From Saururus chinensis (Eukaryota > Streptophyta > Magnoliopsida > Piperales > Saururaceae), in the NCBI GenBank assembly GCA_035235625.1, contig CP141142.1:30142995-30206994 (forward strand): 64,000 nt of DNA, given 5' to 3'. A program made the position numbers and the translations under genes. Below are positions 23,616-35,700 of this stretch, one piece after another. The notes under the pieces were generated by a model, which did not search any database, was not told the origin of the DNA, and worked only from the letters and a program-made list of their open reading frames with translations. Each line of letters begins with the position of its first letter. Position 1 is the stretch's first letter.

Positions 23616-23744
23616 AAAAGGGTGAGAAGTATTTCACCCCTTATTTTAGCTAGCTCACCCCTCTTAACAAAGTCGTTGATATCTATGGTCTATGTATAAG
23701 CGGGGTGGGCTAGCTAAAACATAGGGTGACAAACTAATCTTCAC
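23616..23744. mobile_element. MITE, copy 1 of a family also present at 62123
   Basis: The left part (gggtgagaag, caccccttattttagctagc, cacccc) is an imperfect inverted match of the right part (ggggtgggctagctaaaaca, agggtgac, cttcac). A second copy with the same blocks in reverse order lies at 62123-62252. No coding capacity. Limits are accurate to a few bases. Confidence 0.65.
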
Positions 23745-24016
23745 TTAACAAAACCTCATCACTCACTTATCAAACCAATGCACAATGAAAAAGAAACGTA
23801 GAATGATATGCTTGAGTCTCTTTGACGCCTTGGAGAGTCCCCACACTAGTCAGCTACTTCACTTGCAAAATGATGTATGTGACAACTCAGCCAATTTCCC
23901 TCTCAATGCCAGCCTTGTAGACGTGATTTTGGAGAGAAATAGTGTTCAAGTGTAGCTAAACTTCCTTACTTACTATAACTAATCTGATCTAGGATTGTCA
24001 TATTTGATATGGTCAT

Positions 24017-27000
24017 TGTAAGATCCCTAAACTTGAACTGGTTTATTTTATTCTATTTAATTGATGTTGTGTAGTTTAATGCTAATTCTGATCGATTCTG
24101 ATTATTTCTAAAATTAAAGTGGTTAATAAAGGTTTTAACCAAAACTTTCTTCACATTTCAAATTTTTAAGTTAATTTAAGTCATGTAAAATTTTTCTGGA
24201 ATTTTTAAAATTTTTACTATTTTTTCCGAAAAGTTAGGAGGTAGGACCTATCGTAGGCCCCGCGTACAAATTTGATATTATTAGCTCTAAATGACCCTTA
24301 TATTAACTTAAGACCCTAGGTAATTATTTCAAAATTTTTAGGCATCAAATTGGGATTCAAATAGGTAAGTTTTACCATTTTTAATATAAAATTGTATTTG
24401 CACACCAATAATTAACTAGATTTACCCCACCCTTTACTATAAAAGAAAAGGCCTAGCTACTTTCCAAATTGGGTAAGGGCTAAGACCTGGAGCTTAAGAG
24501 CCTAATCATCATTTTTCTAAAGGAGAAAGGAGATTAAGGTATGATTTTACTTAATATTCTATTAATCCATTAGGGTTTTGCTTAAATCTTTCAAATCACT
24601 TCCTTTGCTTTAAATTAATCTTGGTTTAACTTAAAAACTACTGATTTGGGTTTCTATTTTAAAACCTAATGTCTGAAATTTCATTTTTGGTTCTCTTGAA
24701 CCCTAGATCTACTTGTTCTTGAAGGTTTTAGGTGTCTTAAAATCGGATTTGAGAATTATTAATAAAAATCAGGTTTTGGGTAGGTTTTGAAGGAGTTGAA
24801 GAGTCCTTTCGAATCAAGAACTTACTAGAAGGTAAGTGTTTTAGTCTCAAACATTATTGTGCTTCGGATTTAAGTTTTGATGTGATTCTAAAATGGGCTC
24901 CATGATTATGAGCTTTAATGGTGATTTGAAAAATGTTTGATTTTTAATGAAATTTCTTAGGGTTTATGGTTACTAATGACTAGATTTGATATTATAAAAA
25001 CATTGATTGGATTATAATGAAGTTTGGGGATGCTATTTGATAATTTATGAAGTGCATGTGAAGTTTTGATTTGGAATTCGAAGTGGGGAAAATGAACTAG
25101 AACAGTCGTTGTGGTGTTCAAACAAATTTTGTAGGTCGATCGAATGAAGAAGATCATAGCTTTTGGCTATTTTGTTTATTTTGCTTCTTCTTTTGATTTT
25201 ACTCTTAAATACCATTTTTAATATTTATGTGGAGTAATTTGAGCTAGAATGAGCCATTGGAAGGGCATGTTATTGATAGTGGAAATTATGAAGAGTATTT
25301 AAGTCTTATGTGGAATTACATATTGTTGGCTACACATGTTAGGATTGTTTATCTTAAATTTATGATTGGATGATTTCTTATGTTTTAAGCATAATTCCAG
25401 CATGATTATAGCATGCTAATGAACATATATGTCTTCATATAATGTGGTTAAGTTATGGGTGAATGATAGTACGGTGTCTAGATTCAAGTGTGGTGTGGAA
25501 ATGCTTGCACATGTTTAGCATGTGGTTACACTTGACTTGATTGATGATTTTCACCCATGATTTTCATTGTAATCCATAATTAGATGTTAATGTGCATATA
25601 TGGTATGATGAGAAGTTAAATCACAAGGCATGTTCATATGCTTAGAGTTGCATGTTTTTACCATGTACACACACATGTGGGGGATGATTATGATGATGTT
25701 TAGCATTATGATTATAAATGATACACAAAGGGCTGAATTGAGCATTTATTATGAATTAGGGTTCATGTATGTCTTGCTCACGTTGTACCATGTTGCATGC
25801 ATCATGAAACGGATTTCCGAGTGAGACTTTATCAAGATTAGCCATGTTTGATTAATTAGATGCAATGATGTGAGATTGTGTGCTGGATTAATTGATCACG
25901 GGCTTATAAAAAATTGGTTGGTCCGCAAGGACATGATGTCAATTTAAGTTCTTATATGGAACATGGATACTCCTCGGGTTGAGTCGATCTGAATTGAGTT
26001 GAATTGTTGATGCGGTTAAGATTTATTTATTGAGACAGTCAAACCTGGACCTTGAGAATCCATAGTGGTATGCCTTCATACACCGGCTACCACGTGTTCT
26101 AGTTTCCCTTGGGGGATTCGGACTCTTCCATCGTAAAGATGTCTAGAGCAAGCACATTGCTCTAGTTTCAGTAAGGAATTCAAATGTTCCCGGCCAGAAC
26201 TATCTAGAGCGAGCAAACCTGCTCTAGTTTCTGTAAGGATTCAGACCTCCCTCGTGCATTGTCCAGAGCGAGCAGAAGGGCTGACTACCCCTAACACCCT
26301 AGTTTTCGTAAGGAATTCAGACGATGTCCAAAGCAGGCAATGCCATAGGTTTCTAGTTAAGAAATTAGACTGAGTCCAGAGCGGGTGATATGATTGTATT
26401 TCTTTCCATGATGGAGACATTCACCCTTTGTTGATAATACATGTGTATGAGATAATATTATACCCAGGTTACACAGGTTGTGTAGGGATAATTAAGATTA
26501 TGTGACATACATGGATATGATTATTATACATGATTTAGTATAGTGTGATTGAGACACTTATCGTGCAGGGTGAATGATTTATGGATGAACGATATGAATC
26601 TGCATTATGTGATTATGTGTGTTTGAGACACTACTATGCATGGTTATTTGATGAATATATATTATCTAAAAGGTGTGTTAGAGACACATTTCATGTAGGT
26701 TTATGTGATATCTATGCATGATCTAAATGTGGGATTAGAGACACTGTTTTATGCAGGTTGTAAATGTTTATGCATGACGTGATTGAGTGAGGATTACCTA
26801 TTATGCACGATGGATTTTATGTCATAGTGTGATTATTTATGCTATGATTAGTATATATGATATACTAGTATGCTGGATGATTACTTATGGGTAAATAGGG
26901 GTATGGTAAGGAAATTAATCAGAAATGAGAATATTAGGTGAAATGTGGATTTGAATTACCATGTTGATGTTCCGTGGTTGTTTTCTGATTAATGTCACCA

Positions 27001-27480
27001 TATTTCAAACCCTACTAAGTTTTAGTCACCCCTCTTTCGGTTTTTTGTTTTGGGGCTGCATGGCGTGACATATAGTTAATCAGGATTCCCTGTATGAGGG
27101 ACGATCAGGATATGCATGGGAGTAGGCGTGGATGCCTTCAAACATTGTTTTGTCTTCTTATTTTTGTTATTATCTTTATAGAACATCTTGTATGAATGAT
27201 TATGTTTTATACTCGTGTATACCTGATGCTTTTAGCCATGTGTTTGCTCAGGATTTTAAGCTTGTGGGTTATGTTTGAGGATGTATTTCAAAATTATTAT
27301 CCTCTTTTATTGTACCTTATTTCTCTTGCACAAAGGATTAAATGTGCGCGACTTTGTGTATGTGTTAAATACCCGATTAAGGGGTTAAAGACTTCCGCCA
27401 CGCAACTTAGTCGCCCCCATGTGCTTTGATTGGCCCCTGGACCGGGTTCAGCTTAGTTCGGGTGGACCCGGGGCGTGACA
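24017..27480 (+). mobile_element. Solo LTR A1 (3.46 kb), LTR retrotransposon family A
   Basis: This unit starts TGTAAGATCCC and ends GGGGCGTGACA, the TG...CA form of LTR ends. It matches in order the units at 36798-40130 (+) and 51243-54636 (-). Shared landmarks are ctataaaagaaaagg, the ccagagcgag-type repeats and the closing ggaccgggttcggctc-type segment. There is no gag-pol on either side, so it is a solo LTR. The long LTR and its end sequences fit a Gypsy element, but no protein is present to prove it. The 5-bp flanks (gtcat, gttgt) do not match, unlike A2. The part around 26520-26780 holds diverged repeats with gattgagacact. Confidence 0.75.
24437..24445 (+). promoter_or_regulatory. TATA box of LTR A1
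   Basis: The word ctataaaag, followed by aaaagg, is conserved at the same relative place (about 400 bp from the LTR start) in all three family A copies. This fits the U3 promoter of the retrotransposon. Confidence 0.6.
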
Positions 27481-27582
27481 GTTGTAATCTTCGAAGAATA
27501 TGTGATTATAATCATTGTACCTATACTACATATATCAATACACAAACCAACCTTACATGTTGAGGGGATTTAGATCTTTACA
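27481..27582 (+). mobile_element. 3' part of the 5' LTR of Copia element 1
   Basis: The segment ends in tttaca directly before a primer-binding site and 26 bp before the gag start, so it is the end of a Copia 5' LTR. Its upstream part is separated by, or lost at, solo LTR A1. The sequence left of 24017 may be the other half, but this is not proven. No 3' LTR of this element was found. Confidence 0.6.
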
Positions 27583-27594
27583 TGGTATCAGCCA
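27583..27594 (+). other. Primer-binding site of Copia element 1
   Basis: The sequence tggtatcagcca directly follows the LTR end. It matches the start of the common plant Copia site complementary to the 3' end of initiator tRNA-Met (tggtatcag). Confidence 0.65.
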
Positions 27595-27608
27595 GCTAGG
27601 TCTTTCCA

Positions 27609-27868
27609 ATGGCGACCACATCTTCTTCGTCTACCACTTCAAGCCCTTCTCCATCCTCCATGGCTGCCCCTATCCATACTCCCCCTCCACAACCCCTTGC
27701 CTTTACTTTTACCATCACAAATATCACTCACCATGTCCCATTGAAACTTGATGGCACCAACTATTTGCTCTGGAAGACTTAGTTTCTTCCTATCTTGCAA
27801 GCCAAGATGTCTTGTATTTTATTGATTAAAGCAATCATCTACCTCCTGTGCATCTTCTCACTTCCGAT
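27609..27868 (+). pseudogene. Copia element 1, N-terminal gag relic
   Basis: From the ATG at 27609 the frame gives a Ser/Thr/Pro-rich start, then NITHHVPLKLDGTNYLLWKT, the classic start of Retrofit-type Copia gag. A stop follows, where Gln is expected. The segment FLPILQAKM continues until a hAT-like element interrupts it at 27869. The gag continues at 29712. Confidence 0.8.
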
Positions 27869-29703
27869 CAATGTCTTAAAACCTAGCCTGGATCCCGACC
27901 CGGATTAGTGGCTAGGTGGGTTGACCCGATTGAATCGTGGGTCAACCTGGGTTGACCCGGGGGATGACATCATCACCTTTTTTTTTCAAGAGTTTCCCTG
28001 TAATACTAAAAAAATTAGTTAATCCTATTCAAAATCTTAGTTAAACCTGTTCAAAATCTCACTTGAACCTATTTGACTATTCAAAATATTGTTCATTCCA
28101 ACCTATTTTAATAAGTTCTCATTTCACATTTCCCATTAACATAAAACAACATAAATAGTAACATAAACAAATAAATATCAAAATTTAAACCTATACTATT
28201 CATTCAAAGCCATAGTTCTAACATAATTAAAAACATAAACAAACATTTATAGTTTCAAATCTAAAAAAACCATCTACTTTTTAGTTCCAAGTCCAAATTA
28301 AACATCAATTCATTGTCCACTCCAATTTACACCAAACGTAACTAGATAACTCAAATCACTTCAAATTCCTTAACATGAAAAATCCTAATCTTCAACTTCA
28401 AAGTTCAAACTTCAAATTCGAAATGCCAAAATCATCAAACTTTGCATTCTTCTTCCAAATTTCCTACAAAAAATATTACATATTAATATAATGAAAGAAA
28501 TAAAATACTAAATAAATCACAAGTCATATGTAAACATTACCATTCTAAAGTAAAAAATCAAGATCATCATCTAATCCAAAACCATCATACAACCCTTCAT
28601 TATATATAATTGGCTCTTCCTCATTTCCTACAAAAATAAATTTATTGCTAACAATAAGAAATAACAAATAATAAATAATTGGACTATGAAGTATGAACTC
28701 TAGAAAGTAATTATTTATCACCTCGATTTCGAAAGTTAAGACCCAATTCATGTAAATCATAATAACCAAACACATTATATGCACACGATCAAGCTATAAA
28801 TCACTTATTCTCAGCGAGTAAAAATTTATACAACTCCTACACGCTACCAAGCATCAAAAATATATTCAAATCAAATCACAGATATAAAAAATCATAATCC
28901 AACAATCAAAAGACTGGAATTATAAAAACCTTAGTTCTTGCAATAAAACCAAATCTGAAAGTGGTGCATGAAAATTAACATGTAATAAATTAAATTAAAA
29001 TTCAAATAAATAAAAAATAGAGAAGAAATTACCTCTTACACACTCAAATTCTTTCTCAGTTCGTTCATCAGTGCAAAAACAGAGAAATAAAAGAGAGATT
29101 AAAAAAATGTTCTAAGCACAAGGGAAACTCATTGGAAATGGCGATGACACATTTGGTAGATGGGATTTTAGGTCAACGATTACATAGGACGCCACGGGCA
29201 GTAGCGATTTAGGTAAATCTACAACCGGTAGTGAGGGAAGAAGAGAGAAAAAAAATGGCGACGAGGCAGAAGAGAAAGGAGGGATTTTCGCCGGAGAAAA
29301 TTGCCAACCGCCGGCCCAAATCACCCAAAGCTCCTCCCTTTCAGGCCATGGACGGTGAAGGAATGTGGAGAGGAAATCACCGGAGGAGATCGCCGAAATG
29401 TGGAGAGGGAATCACTAGAGGAGATCGCTGCTCATAGTCACAGCCTCACCCCAAATCGCTCAGCGCCCTCTGAGTCCGAGCTCCTCCAATCGAGAACTCC
29501 ATAATCCCGATCACGAATTCACGATCTATTTTTTTTCAAAAAAACTAGACCAAACCAGAACATTAGGTAATCGGTTTAACCGGCTGGGCCACGCTGACCA
29601 AGCTAGGTTAAACCAACCCAAAAATCCAGTTGAACCAGCCCATTTTTTACAATGGGTCCCAATGAACCCAGTCGGACCAGCCGGTCCGGTTTTTAAAACA
29701 CTA
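27869..29703. mobile_element. Non-autonomous hAT-like element in Copia 1 gag
   Basis: The left end caatgtcttaaaacc is an inverted match of the right end, which reads inward as tagtgttttaaaaacc. Both fit the YARNG start of hAT elements. The 8-bp target cttccgat is duplicated exactly (27861-27868 and 29704-29711); the base before it also matches. Removing the element rejoins the gag reading. Inside are subterminal gacccgg/ggttgaccc (left) and ccggtccggtt (right) blocks, an AT-rich centre and a purine-rich stretch near 29.23-29.45 kb. No transposase was recognised. Confidence 0.8.
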
Positions 29704-30180
29704 CTTCCGATGGTGTTTTCACCTCCTCCATTAATCCAGCCTACTCCTGGTACCACGTTGACTAGTTGATTAAAAGTTGTATCATGGTTATTCTCCCCTC
29801 GAGCGTTCTAAGCCAAATATGTGGCTTGGAGACATCCCACGCCATGTGGAGCTCTCTGGAATGGTTGTATGTATCACCTTCCCAAAGTCATATTATGCAA
29901 CTCCGTTTCTAGCTTTAGACTCTCAAACAAGGGTCTCCTACTTTGACAAAGCCAAAGAACTCGCTAATCAGCTTGTTGACACTGAGAATCTTATTCCCTC
30001 TCATGACTTGGTGATGACCATTCTTGGGGGTCTCAACCCTAAATATGAGCACTTCGTCATGCAAATTACCTTGTGCCCTGACCCTATTGACTTGGATGAT
30101 CTACATGGCCTTCTCTTGATGCAAGAGCACCGGTTGGCTATCACTAGCCAACTCTCTACCCTAGAGATCTCCACTCTTGC
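29704..30180 (+). pseudogene. Copia element 1, gag continuation
   Basis: Downstream of the hAT-like insertion, gag resumes as GVFTSSINPAY and, after frame breaks, DKAKELANQLVDTENLIPSH and LGGLNPKYEHFVMQIT, which match the UBN2-type gag of Retrofit-like Copia elements. It ends about residue EHRLA...QLS. No zinc knuckle follows; the frame passes straight into late integrase sequence at about 30181. Confidence 0.75.
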
Positions 30181-30635
30181 CCTCACCACAATTGTCCATC
30201 TTATCAATCAGTTGCAATCACCATCTATTGATCATAAGAGTCCTTGGGAGATCCTCTTCCACTCTCACCTTGACTAAAAGTCACTTCAGTTATTTGCGTG
30301 TGCATGCTATCCCTATCTCCAGCCCTACAACTCTCATAAAATGGAATTCTAGTAGTCTAAATGTATATTTCTTGGCTATCATCCAACATATAAGGGCTAT
30401 AAATGTCTTCATATTCCCTCAGGCAAGGTACATATCTCCTGACATGTTGTCTTTGATGAGAGCTCTTTCCCTTTTGCAACTTCTCCTCCTATCAACCAGG
30501 CAGCCTCACTGCCCATGGCCTCTACCTTGCCGAACATTTTGTGCCCTATCCTTGACTACAAGTCTACACTACCACAGCTACCTTCCCCTCCACCCTACTG
30601 CATAAGGTCGACACCTAATCCTTACCTGCCATGAT
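30181..30635 (+). pseudogene. Copia element 1, integrase C-terminal relic
   Basis: Translation gives INQLQSPSIDHKSPWEILFH followed, in a shifted frame, by LFACACYPYLQPYNSHKMEF and KCIFLGYHPTYKGYKCLHIP, the conserved C-terminal integrase module of plant Copia elements. The zinc knuckle, protease and catalytic integrase core are absent between this and gag, which implies an internal deletion. The relic is cut at 30635 by LTR B and resumes at 35701. Confidence 0.75.
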
Positions 30636-30949
30636 TGTAAGGTCCCTGATTTTTCTACGATTTTTTGTAATTTTTCTGCCATTTTTCTGGTCATTTTCGA
30701 CAGGAAAATGTGACGTTTCAGCGTATGTGTAATTGTGTATTTTTCCTATATTTTTACCCATAGAGTCGGGTGTGGGGCTTAGTCGCGGGCCACGGGCCTC
30801 ACTGCGCACTTACGGCGAGAATTTTGGAGGTTCGACACGTAACCAGTGGGTTAATGCGAGTTAGGGACGTTTGGAAAAAGAAAAAAGAAAAAAAAATAAA
30901 AAGAAAATTTGGATCGGGATCGGGATCGCCCGATCCAGAACCTCCTGGG

Positions 30950-32700
30950 CAATAAACAGTGCACCGCCCCCCCTTCTCGTCTGTTCCTTGTGCCCGGCCG
31001 CCGACAGGCCGCTGGACCGCCGCCCCGGCTCCGCCCCGGCCATGCGACGGCAGGAGAGCCGCCATCCCGGCCCCCACGGCCGCGCCGCCTCCTCCCCCGG
31101 TTTGCCCTCTCCCCACTGTCTTTTTTTTATTCCGCCGCCGCCATGGGCCGGCGAGGGCCGGCCGGCCGCCCATGGCTCAGCCATGGGCCGGCAACGGTGG
31201 GAGGACATTCCCCTCGGCCCCAGACGGCCTTTGCTCCGCCGTCCAGCTCCATTTTCTCCACTGCCCTGTTTTTCCGCCGGACGACTATTTTGGATGATTT
31301 GGGGCCGCCGGCGGCGAGCCACGGCCGGCTGTGCTCCGTTCGGCACCGCCTTGCTCCGGCGATGGCGAGGAGCCACTCCTCCCAGCCCGGTGGGCCTCGG
31401 CACCGCCGCCCCATCCTCTTTCCCCCTCTCTGCACTGTTTTGCCGACGCACTGTTTTGGGCAAATAGTGGCCGCCGGCGGTGATTCGTGGCCGATTCGGC
31501 CTTCCTCCAGCCTCGCCTTGCTCCGGCGACGGCAGCGGACTACACCCCATGCCCGGTTCTGCCTCCGCCCTCCCTCTTTTCTCCAGCCAGTACGTTTTAT
31601 CGTACGATTCTCCGGTGGGTTGTCGCTGCCATCGTTGGCAGGGGAGGGTGACTTGACCACCGTGGGCTCCGCCCTGGCCTGGCGATGGCCCAGGGACGGC
31701 CCCACCCACCTGGACCGATTTAGCCTCCGACCCCATGGCCGCTCCGCCCTTATGGGTTTTCCCCGGTCATCCCCTATTTTTGGTCTACGTCCGTTTTGGA
31801 CGTTGTGACTGACGTTATCAGTTGGACGCCGGATTTGATTTAGCGGACCTTAGTTCAGCTCCTCCCTGGCCCGGCGATGCCAATGGGCCACCCCTATGGG
31901 CCTTGTTCAGCCTTGCGGCCCGTAGCCGCAATGAGTTCCGCTTATCGGCATATTTGTCGTTGACCCTTCTTGCCCATTTTACGCCGTCGGTACCGGACGG
32001 CCTCTGGCAAGAGTTTGTATGACTTACCTTGATAGAAGGTAGACGAGTTCACCTGCACAGGCCTTGGCAGTGACGGCCTCATAGCCTTTGCTCGATCGTG
32101 ACCCTCCCCTTGCTCTCTGTCGTGCGAGATGCACAGCCGCCCGCACCATGGGTATTGGTTGTGGGTGGCGATCAGCGATGTTGCCGCTTAGATTGGCCAC
32201 CGCTAGGGCCTTAGCCCTGTTGGCTTTTGTGGGCCTTGAGTCGCCTCATTTCAGCCCTCTTCCCCGCCCCTTTGGGCTGCGTGCGCATGTGGCCACGCAT
32301 GCACTTCTGGGTTTAGGCGCCGCATTCGCGCCGCCTGACCATCGGTTGGCTTTGCCACCGAGTGGAGTTGACCACAGAGCTGTCCTCCACCTCTCCTTTG
32401 TTCTCGAGCGTTGCCCCACGCTCTCCGCCCGTATGTGGGCCTTTGTTGACCGAAATCGTCGCCGTTGGGTGCTGTCCACGGCCGATTTCAATGTCTGGTG
32501 GCCGGCTGAGCACGTCTTAGCCACCGGCCGATCTTCAGTGAGTACACCCTCGACATTTGGTTGCACCGCCACATATGTTGGCACAATATTTCTCCCGGCC
32601 GCCCTAGTGTGCCGCCGTGGATCGCAGGTTTTACCGCATTAATTTCTGACACCCTGTTTGGCCGTGATAGTTCCGGCGCATCCTAAAATCCTCGGGACAG
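30950..32700. other. GC-rich block of LTR B with overlapping open frames
   Basis: This part is rich in ccgccg, ggccgg and ccatgggccgg words. It carries long open frames on both strands (up to about 300 codons at 30909-31808 plus and 30861-31736 minus). The frames overlap each other, are Pro/Arg/Ala-rich and show no known motif, so they are best explained by scarcity of stops in GC-rich DNA. Confidence 0.6.
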
Positions 32701-32979
32701 CAGCTCTCTCAGCCAGCCAACAGTTTTGACCGCCAACTCCGCTGCCGACGCCGCCACCATCGTGTGCTCGCCATCGAACGTCATGATTACGAGGTAGGGG
32801 AGCTTTGAACTCGTAAATTCATGAAGCATGCTTTGAATGAGTAGCAGCATGCTAGGATTGTATGATTCCATGCTTGGATGTTAAGTAACGATCTGATTGC
32901 ATGATGTGCGTGTAAGCATGATTGTATGGTATGATTGATATGCATGAGATGTATGCACATTTTATGGATATGGATTATG

Positions 32980-33205
32980 TATGCGCTGGCGATGGCTAGC
33001 AAATATGTCAGTATGCTCGTATGAATTATGCATGTGCTAGTGATGGCTAGCATGCATGTTTGAAGTATGTATGAATGTGTGTGCATGTGCTAGTGATGAC
33101 TAGCATGTACGTTTGATGTATGCATGTGCTAGTGATGGCTAGCGTGCATGTTTGACGTATATATGAATGTGTGTATGTGCTAGTGATGGCTAGCGTGCGT
33201 GTTTG
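32980..33205. repeat. Minisatellite in LTR B with gctagtgatggctagc core
   Basis: Five copies of the self-complementary core gctagtgatggctagc (with small changes) are spaced about 40-53 bp apart and separated by tgcatgtttga/tatgtatgaatgtgtg-type sequence. Confidence 0.75.
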
Positions 33206-33951
33206 TAAGTTATGTATGTATGACCGTATGTGTATGTTGCACATATGTGTGAGACATACGTATGTATGATGGCATTTTGCCTATGCTTTGGATGTGCGTA
33301 TGTGTTTGTGGGCAGAGGTATGGGCGATGGACAGTAAGAGGTGATAGAGACTTTGTCTGAATTTGGATGTGGTTGTGTAAGCGTATGACAGAGGATATGA
33401 GTATGACGGGCAAGGATTAGAATGGATCAGTTTGGGGTGGATTGTATGTTGGGCATTTGTGAGACAGTAAGAGTGTTCATAATTGTACAAGCATAACATA
33501 CAGATTATGAAGTGAAAAGTAAGTATAATAATAAGTGAGATATAAGTAAGAGAGCGACAACTGGGTTGGCTCTGAGGAGCGTTATTTGAGGATGTCAGTG
33601 TAAGAGGATTTGGCCATAAGATGGATGGCGAAGTGTAAGACTGTAAGGGTTTGGCGTACGATGAGTTTTGTCCATGATGTGGACGGGTAAGTGAAGTCCA
33701 CTGCCCTGACGAACTAGGGTTTCGGATCGGGCTCAGCTTCAGGTTAATCAGTCGAGGACTATGAGTTTGTGTGGCCTAATTGTACCACATAAATTACTTA
33801 ATTCAAACTTGAATTATAAGCATAGCTAATGATAGCGTTGTGAGTTTGAGACCTGAGGGTTCGATGGATTAAGTTCCGTGTTTGAGCTGGCCGCTAGTGA
33901 GTCGGTCGAGCATTTGTCATGTCTTGCCATGGTGTTTATCCTGCGGGATAT

Positions 33952-34208
33952 TGTCTGTGTGCTGTGTAGAGCACCAGACGTCTGATGCTCTGCTGAGTGC
34001 GACATTGTTTCTGATTTGGTCTGCATGCTGTATCAGCCCAGACGTTTGATGCTTTGTTGAGAGCGATGTACGTTCTGACTTTGTCTGTGTGTTGTATGAA
34101 GCCCAGACGTCTGATGCTCTATTAAGAGCAAAGTATGTTTTCGATTTGGTCTGTGTGCTGTATAAGCCCAGACGTTTGATACTCTATTGAGAGCGTTGTA
34201 TGATTCCG
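33952..34208. repeat. About 65-bp tandem repeat in LTR B, four copies
   Basis: Four successive units begin near 33952, 34019, 34084 and 34150. Each contains gtctgtgtgctgtat, agcccagacgt, tgatgctct and gagagcga in variant form. Confidence 0.8.
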
Positions 34209-34543
34209 CCCAAGAATGGCACTGTACGTTTCTGCCCAAGTGGCACTGTATGTTTTATGCCCAAGAGTGGCAATGGCACTATAAGACCCATTATGGTGGG
34301 CAACTGTATGACCCCTTATGTGTGGGTGTTTATGTTTGCGTGCTCAGGTAAGTAGTATCATGGATCTACTCTTACCTGTTTGATCCAGTGCCCCATGAGC
34401 ATTGGTGTGCCTTACCTTCGGAAAAGTCCATGGCGTCTAGTCACTCCCTGGAGGTTAAGGTGTTGCCCCAGTGGCATTCTTTTCCTTTTCGACGTTGGAG
34501 CTTATTAGTTGTAATGAGCTTCAGTGGTCGTTGATATGTGTAC

Positions 34544-34830
34544 GATTATGTGTATGAGTACGACTGTATGAGTGTGAGTACGATTGTATGAGTGTGAGTA
34601 CGACTGTATGTGTATGAGCAGGACTGTAAGAGTGAGTATGAGCAGGACTGTAAGAGTGTGTATGAGCAGGACTGTAAGAATGTGTATGAGCAGGACTGTA
34701 AGAGTGTGTATGAGCAGGACTGTATGTGTATGAGTTTGAGCACGACTGTAAGAGTATGTGGAGGAGCACGACTGTAAGAGTATGAATACGATTGTGAGAA
34801 TATGTTTCTGAGTAAGACAGTAAGTATGAT
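34544..34830. repeat. Short tandem repeats in LTR B, unit about 24-26 bp
   Basis: The word gagcaggactgtaagagtg and its variants (gagtacgactgtatg, gagcacgactgtaagagta) repeat roughly ten times. They are followed to about 35080 by other short repeats (gaccctggataagggt twice; gattttggcacg three times). Confidence 0.75.
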
Positions 34831-35700
34831 TTTGTGTAGACTATACGAGTAAGGTCGTACGAGTATGATTGTACGAGTAAGGTCGTACAAGTAAGCGTAC
34901 GATGGTACGAGTAAGTTTGTATGACCCTGGATAAGGGTATTTGTGTAAGTTATATGACCCTGGATAAGGGTGTTTGTGTAAGTTGATTGGATAGTATGAT
35001 TTTGGCACGATGGTGCTTTGGTATGATTTTGGCACGTTGGTGCCTTTGGTATGTCTTTTGGCATGATGGTGCCTTTGGTATGATCGTATGTGTATGAGCA
35101 TGTTTATGATTATATTATGTTGACTGCTTCATGTTTGAGTTGCATGAATGCATGTGTTTTTGAACTTATTTAGTTTACCGTTTGGGATTTCCCCTACTGG
35201 GTATTTTCCTACTGAGTATGAAAATACTCATTACCCTACTTTTTAGCCCCGTTGTACGGGAGGTTTTGCAGGTTGTGCGGAGAGCTCCTGGAGATGGACG
35301 CTCGTTTCAGCGGTGGATTGATTCCCGTTGACTCAGGTATCTGCTTGACTCTCTGCGAGTTTGTTTGTGCCACGATCTCCTGTATTGGGTGAGACGAGAA
35401 GTTAGATGTTTATTCTGGACTTTCATTTGGATTAGTCAGTGGACTGTTATGGGACTTGCACTCAGGGATGCCTGGGAGAGTGATTTGTATTTAAAAGTCT
35501 ATGATCGTAGCAATTTATTAGTACGTGTGTTTTCGAGTAGCACTTGAGGATATTTGATTTGACAGTACGATGTTTAACCTTATGATGTTTTAAATTATAA
35601 ACTATTTATACGGGTTTTGATTTTGTCATTTTGACTCCGATTTATGGAAAAAAAATTCTATGAGTTTTAAGAAAAAGGGATGAAAATCTCGGGCGTTACA

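Larger units (their letters stand above)
30636..35700 (+). mobile_element. LTR B, 5.07-kb solo LTR-like unit inside Copia 1
   Basis: The unit begins TGTAAGGTCCCTG and ends CTCGGGCGTTACA. It is flanked on both sides by the exact 5-bp duplication atgat (30631-30635, 35701-35705), which proves one insertion event into the Copia relic. I found no internal second copy of its ends, no PBS or PPT and no gag-pol domain, so it behaves as a very long solo LTR. A large non-autonomous (LARD-like) derivative is the alternative. It holds a GC-rich block (about 30950-32700) and several minisatellites (32980-35080). Its ends resemble those of family A. Confidence 0.75.

Noticed and set aside
30861..31808. 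Two overlapping open frames of about 290-300 codons on opposite strands
   Set aside because: They lie in a GC-rich block of LTR B with few stop codons on any strand, are Pro/Arg-rich, overlap each other and show no domain motif.
32088..32642. 184-codon plus-strand open frame
   Set aside because: It is in the same GC-rich block inside LTR B, has low-complexity composition and no recognised family.
32980..35080. CRISPR-like spacing of repeats
   Set aside because: The units are minisatellites inside a plant LTR; the sequence between cores is also repeated and the genome is eukaryotic.
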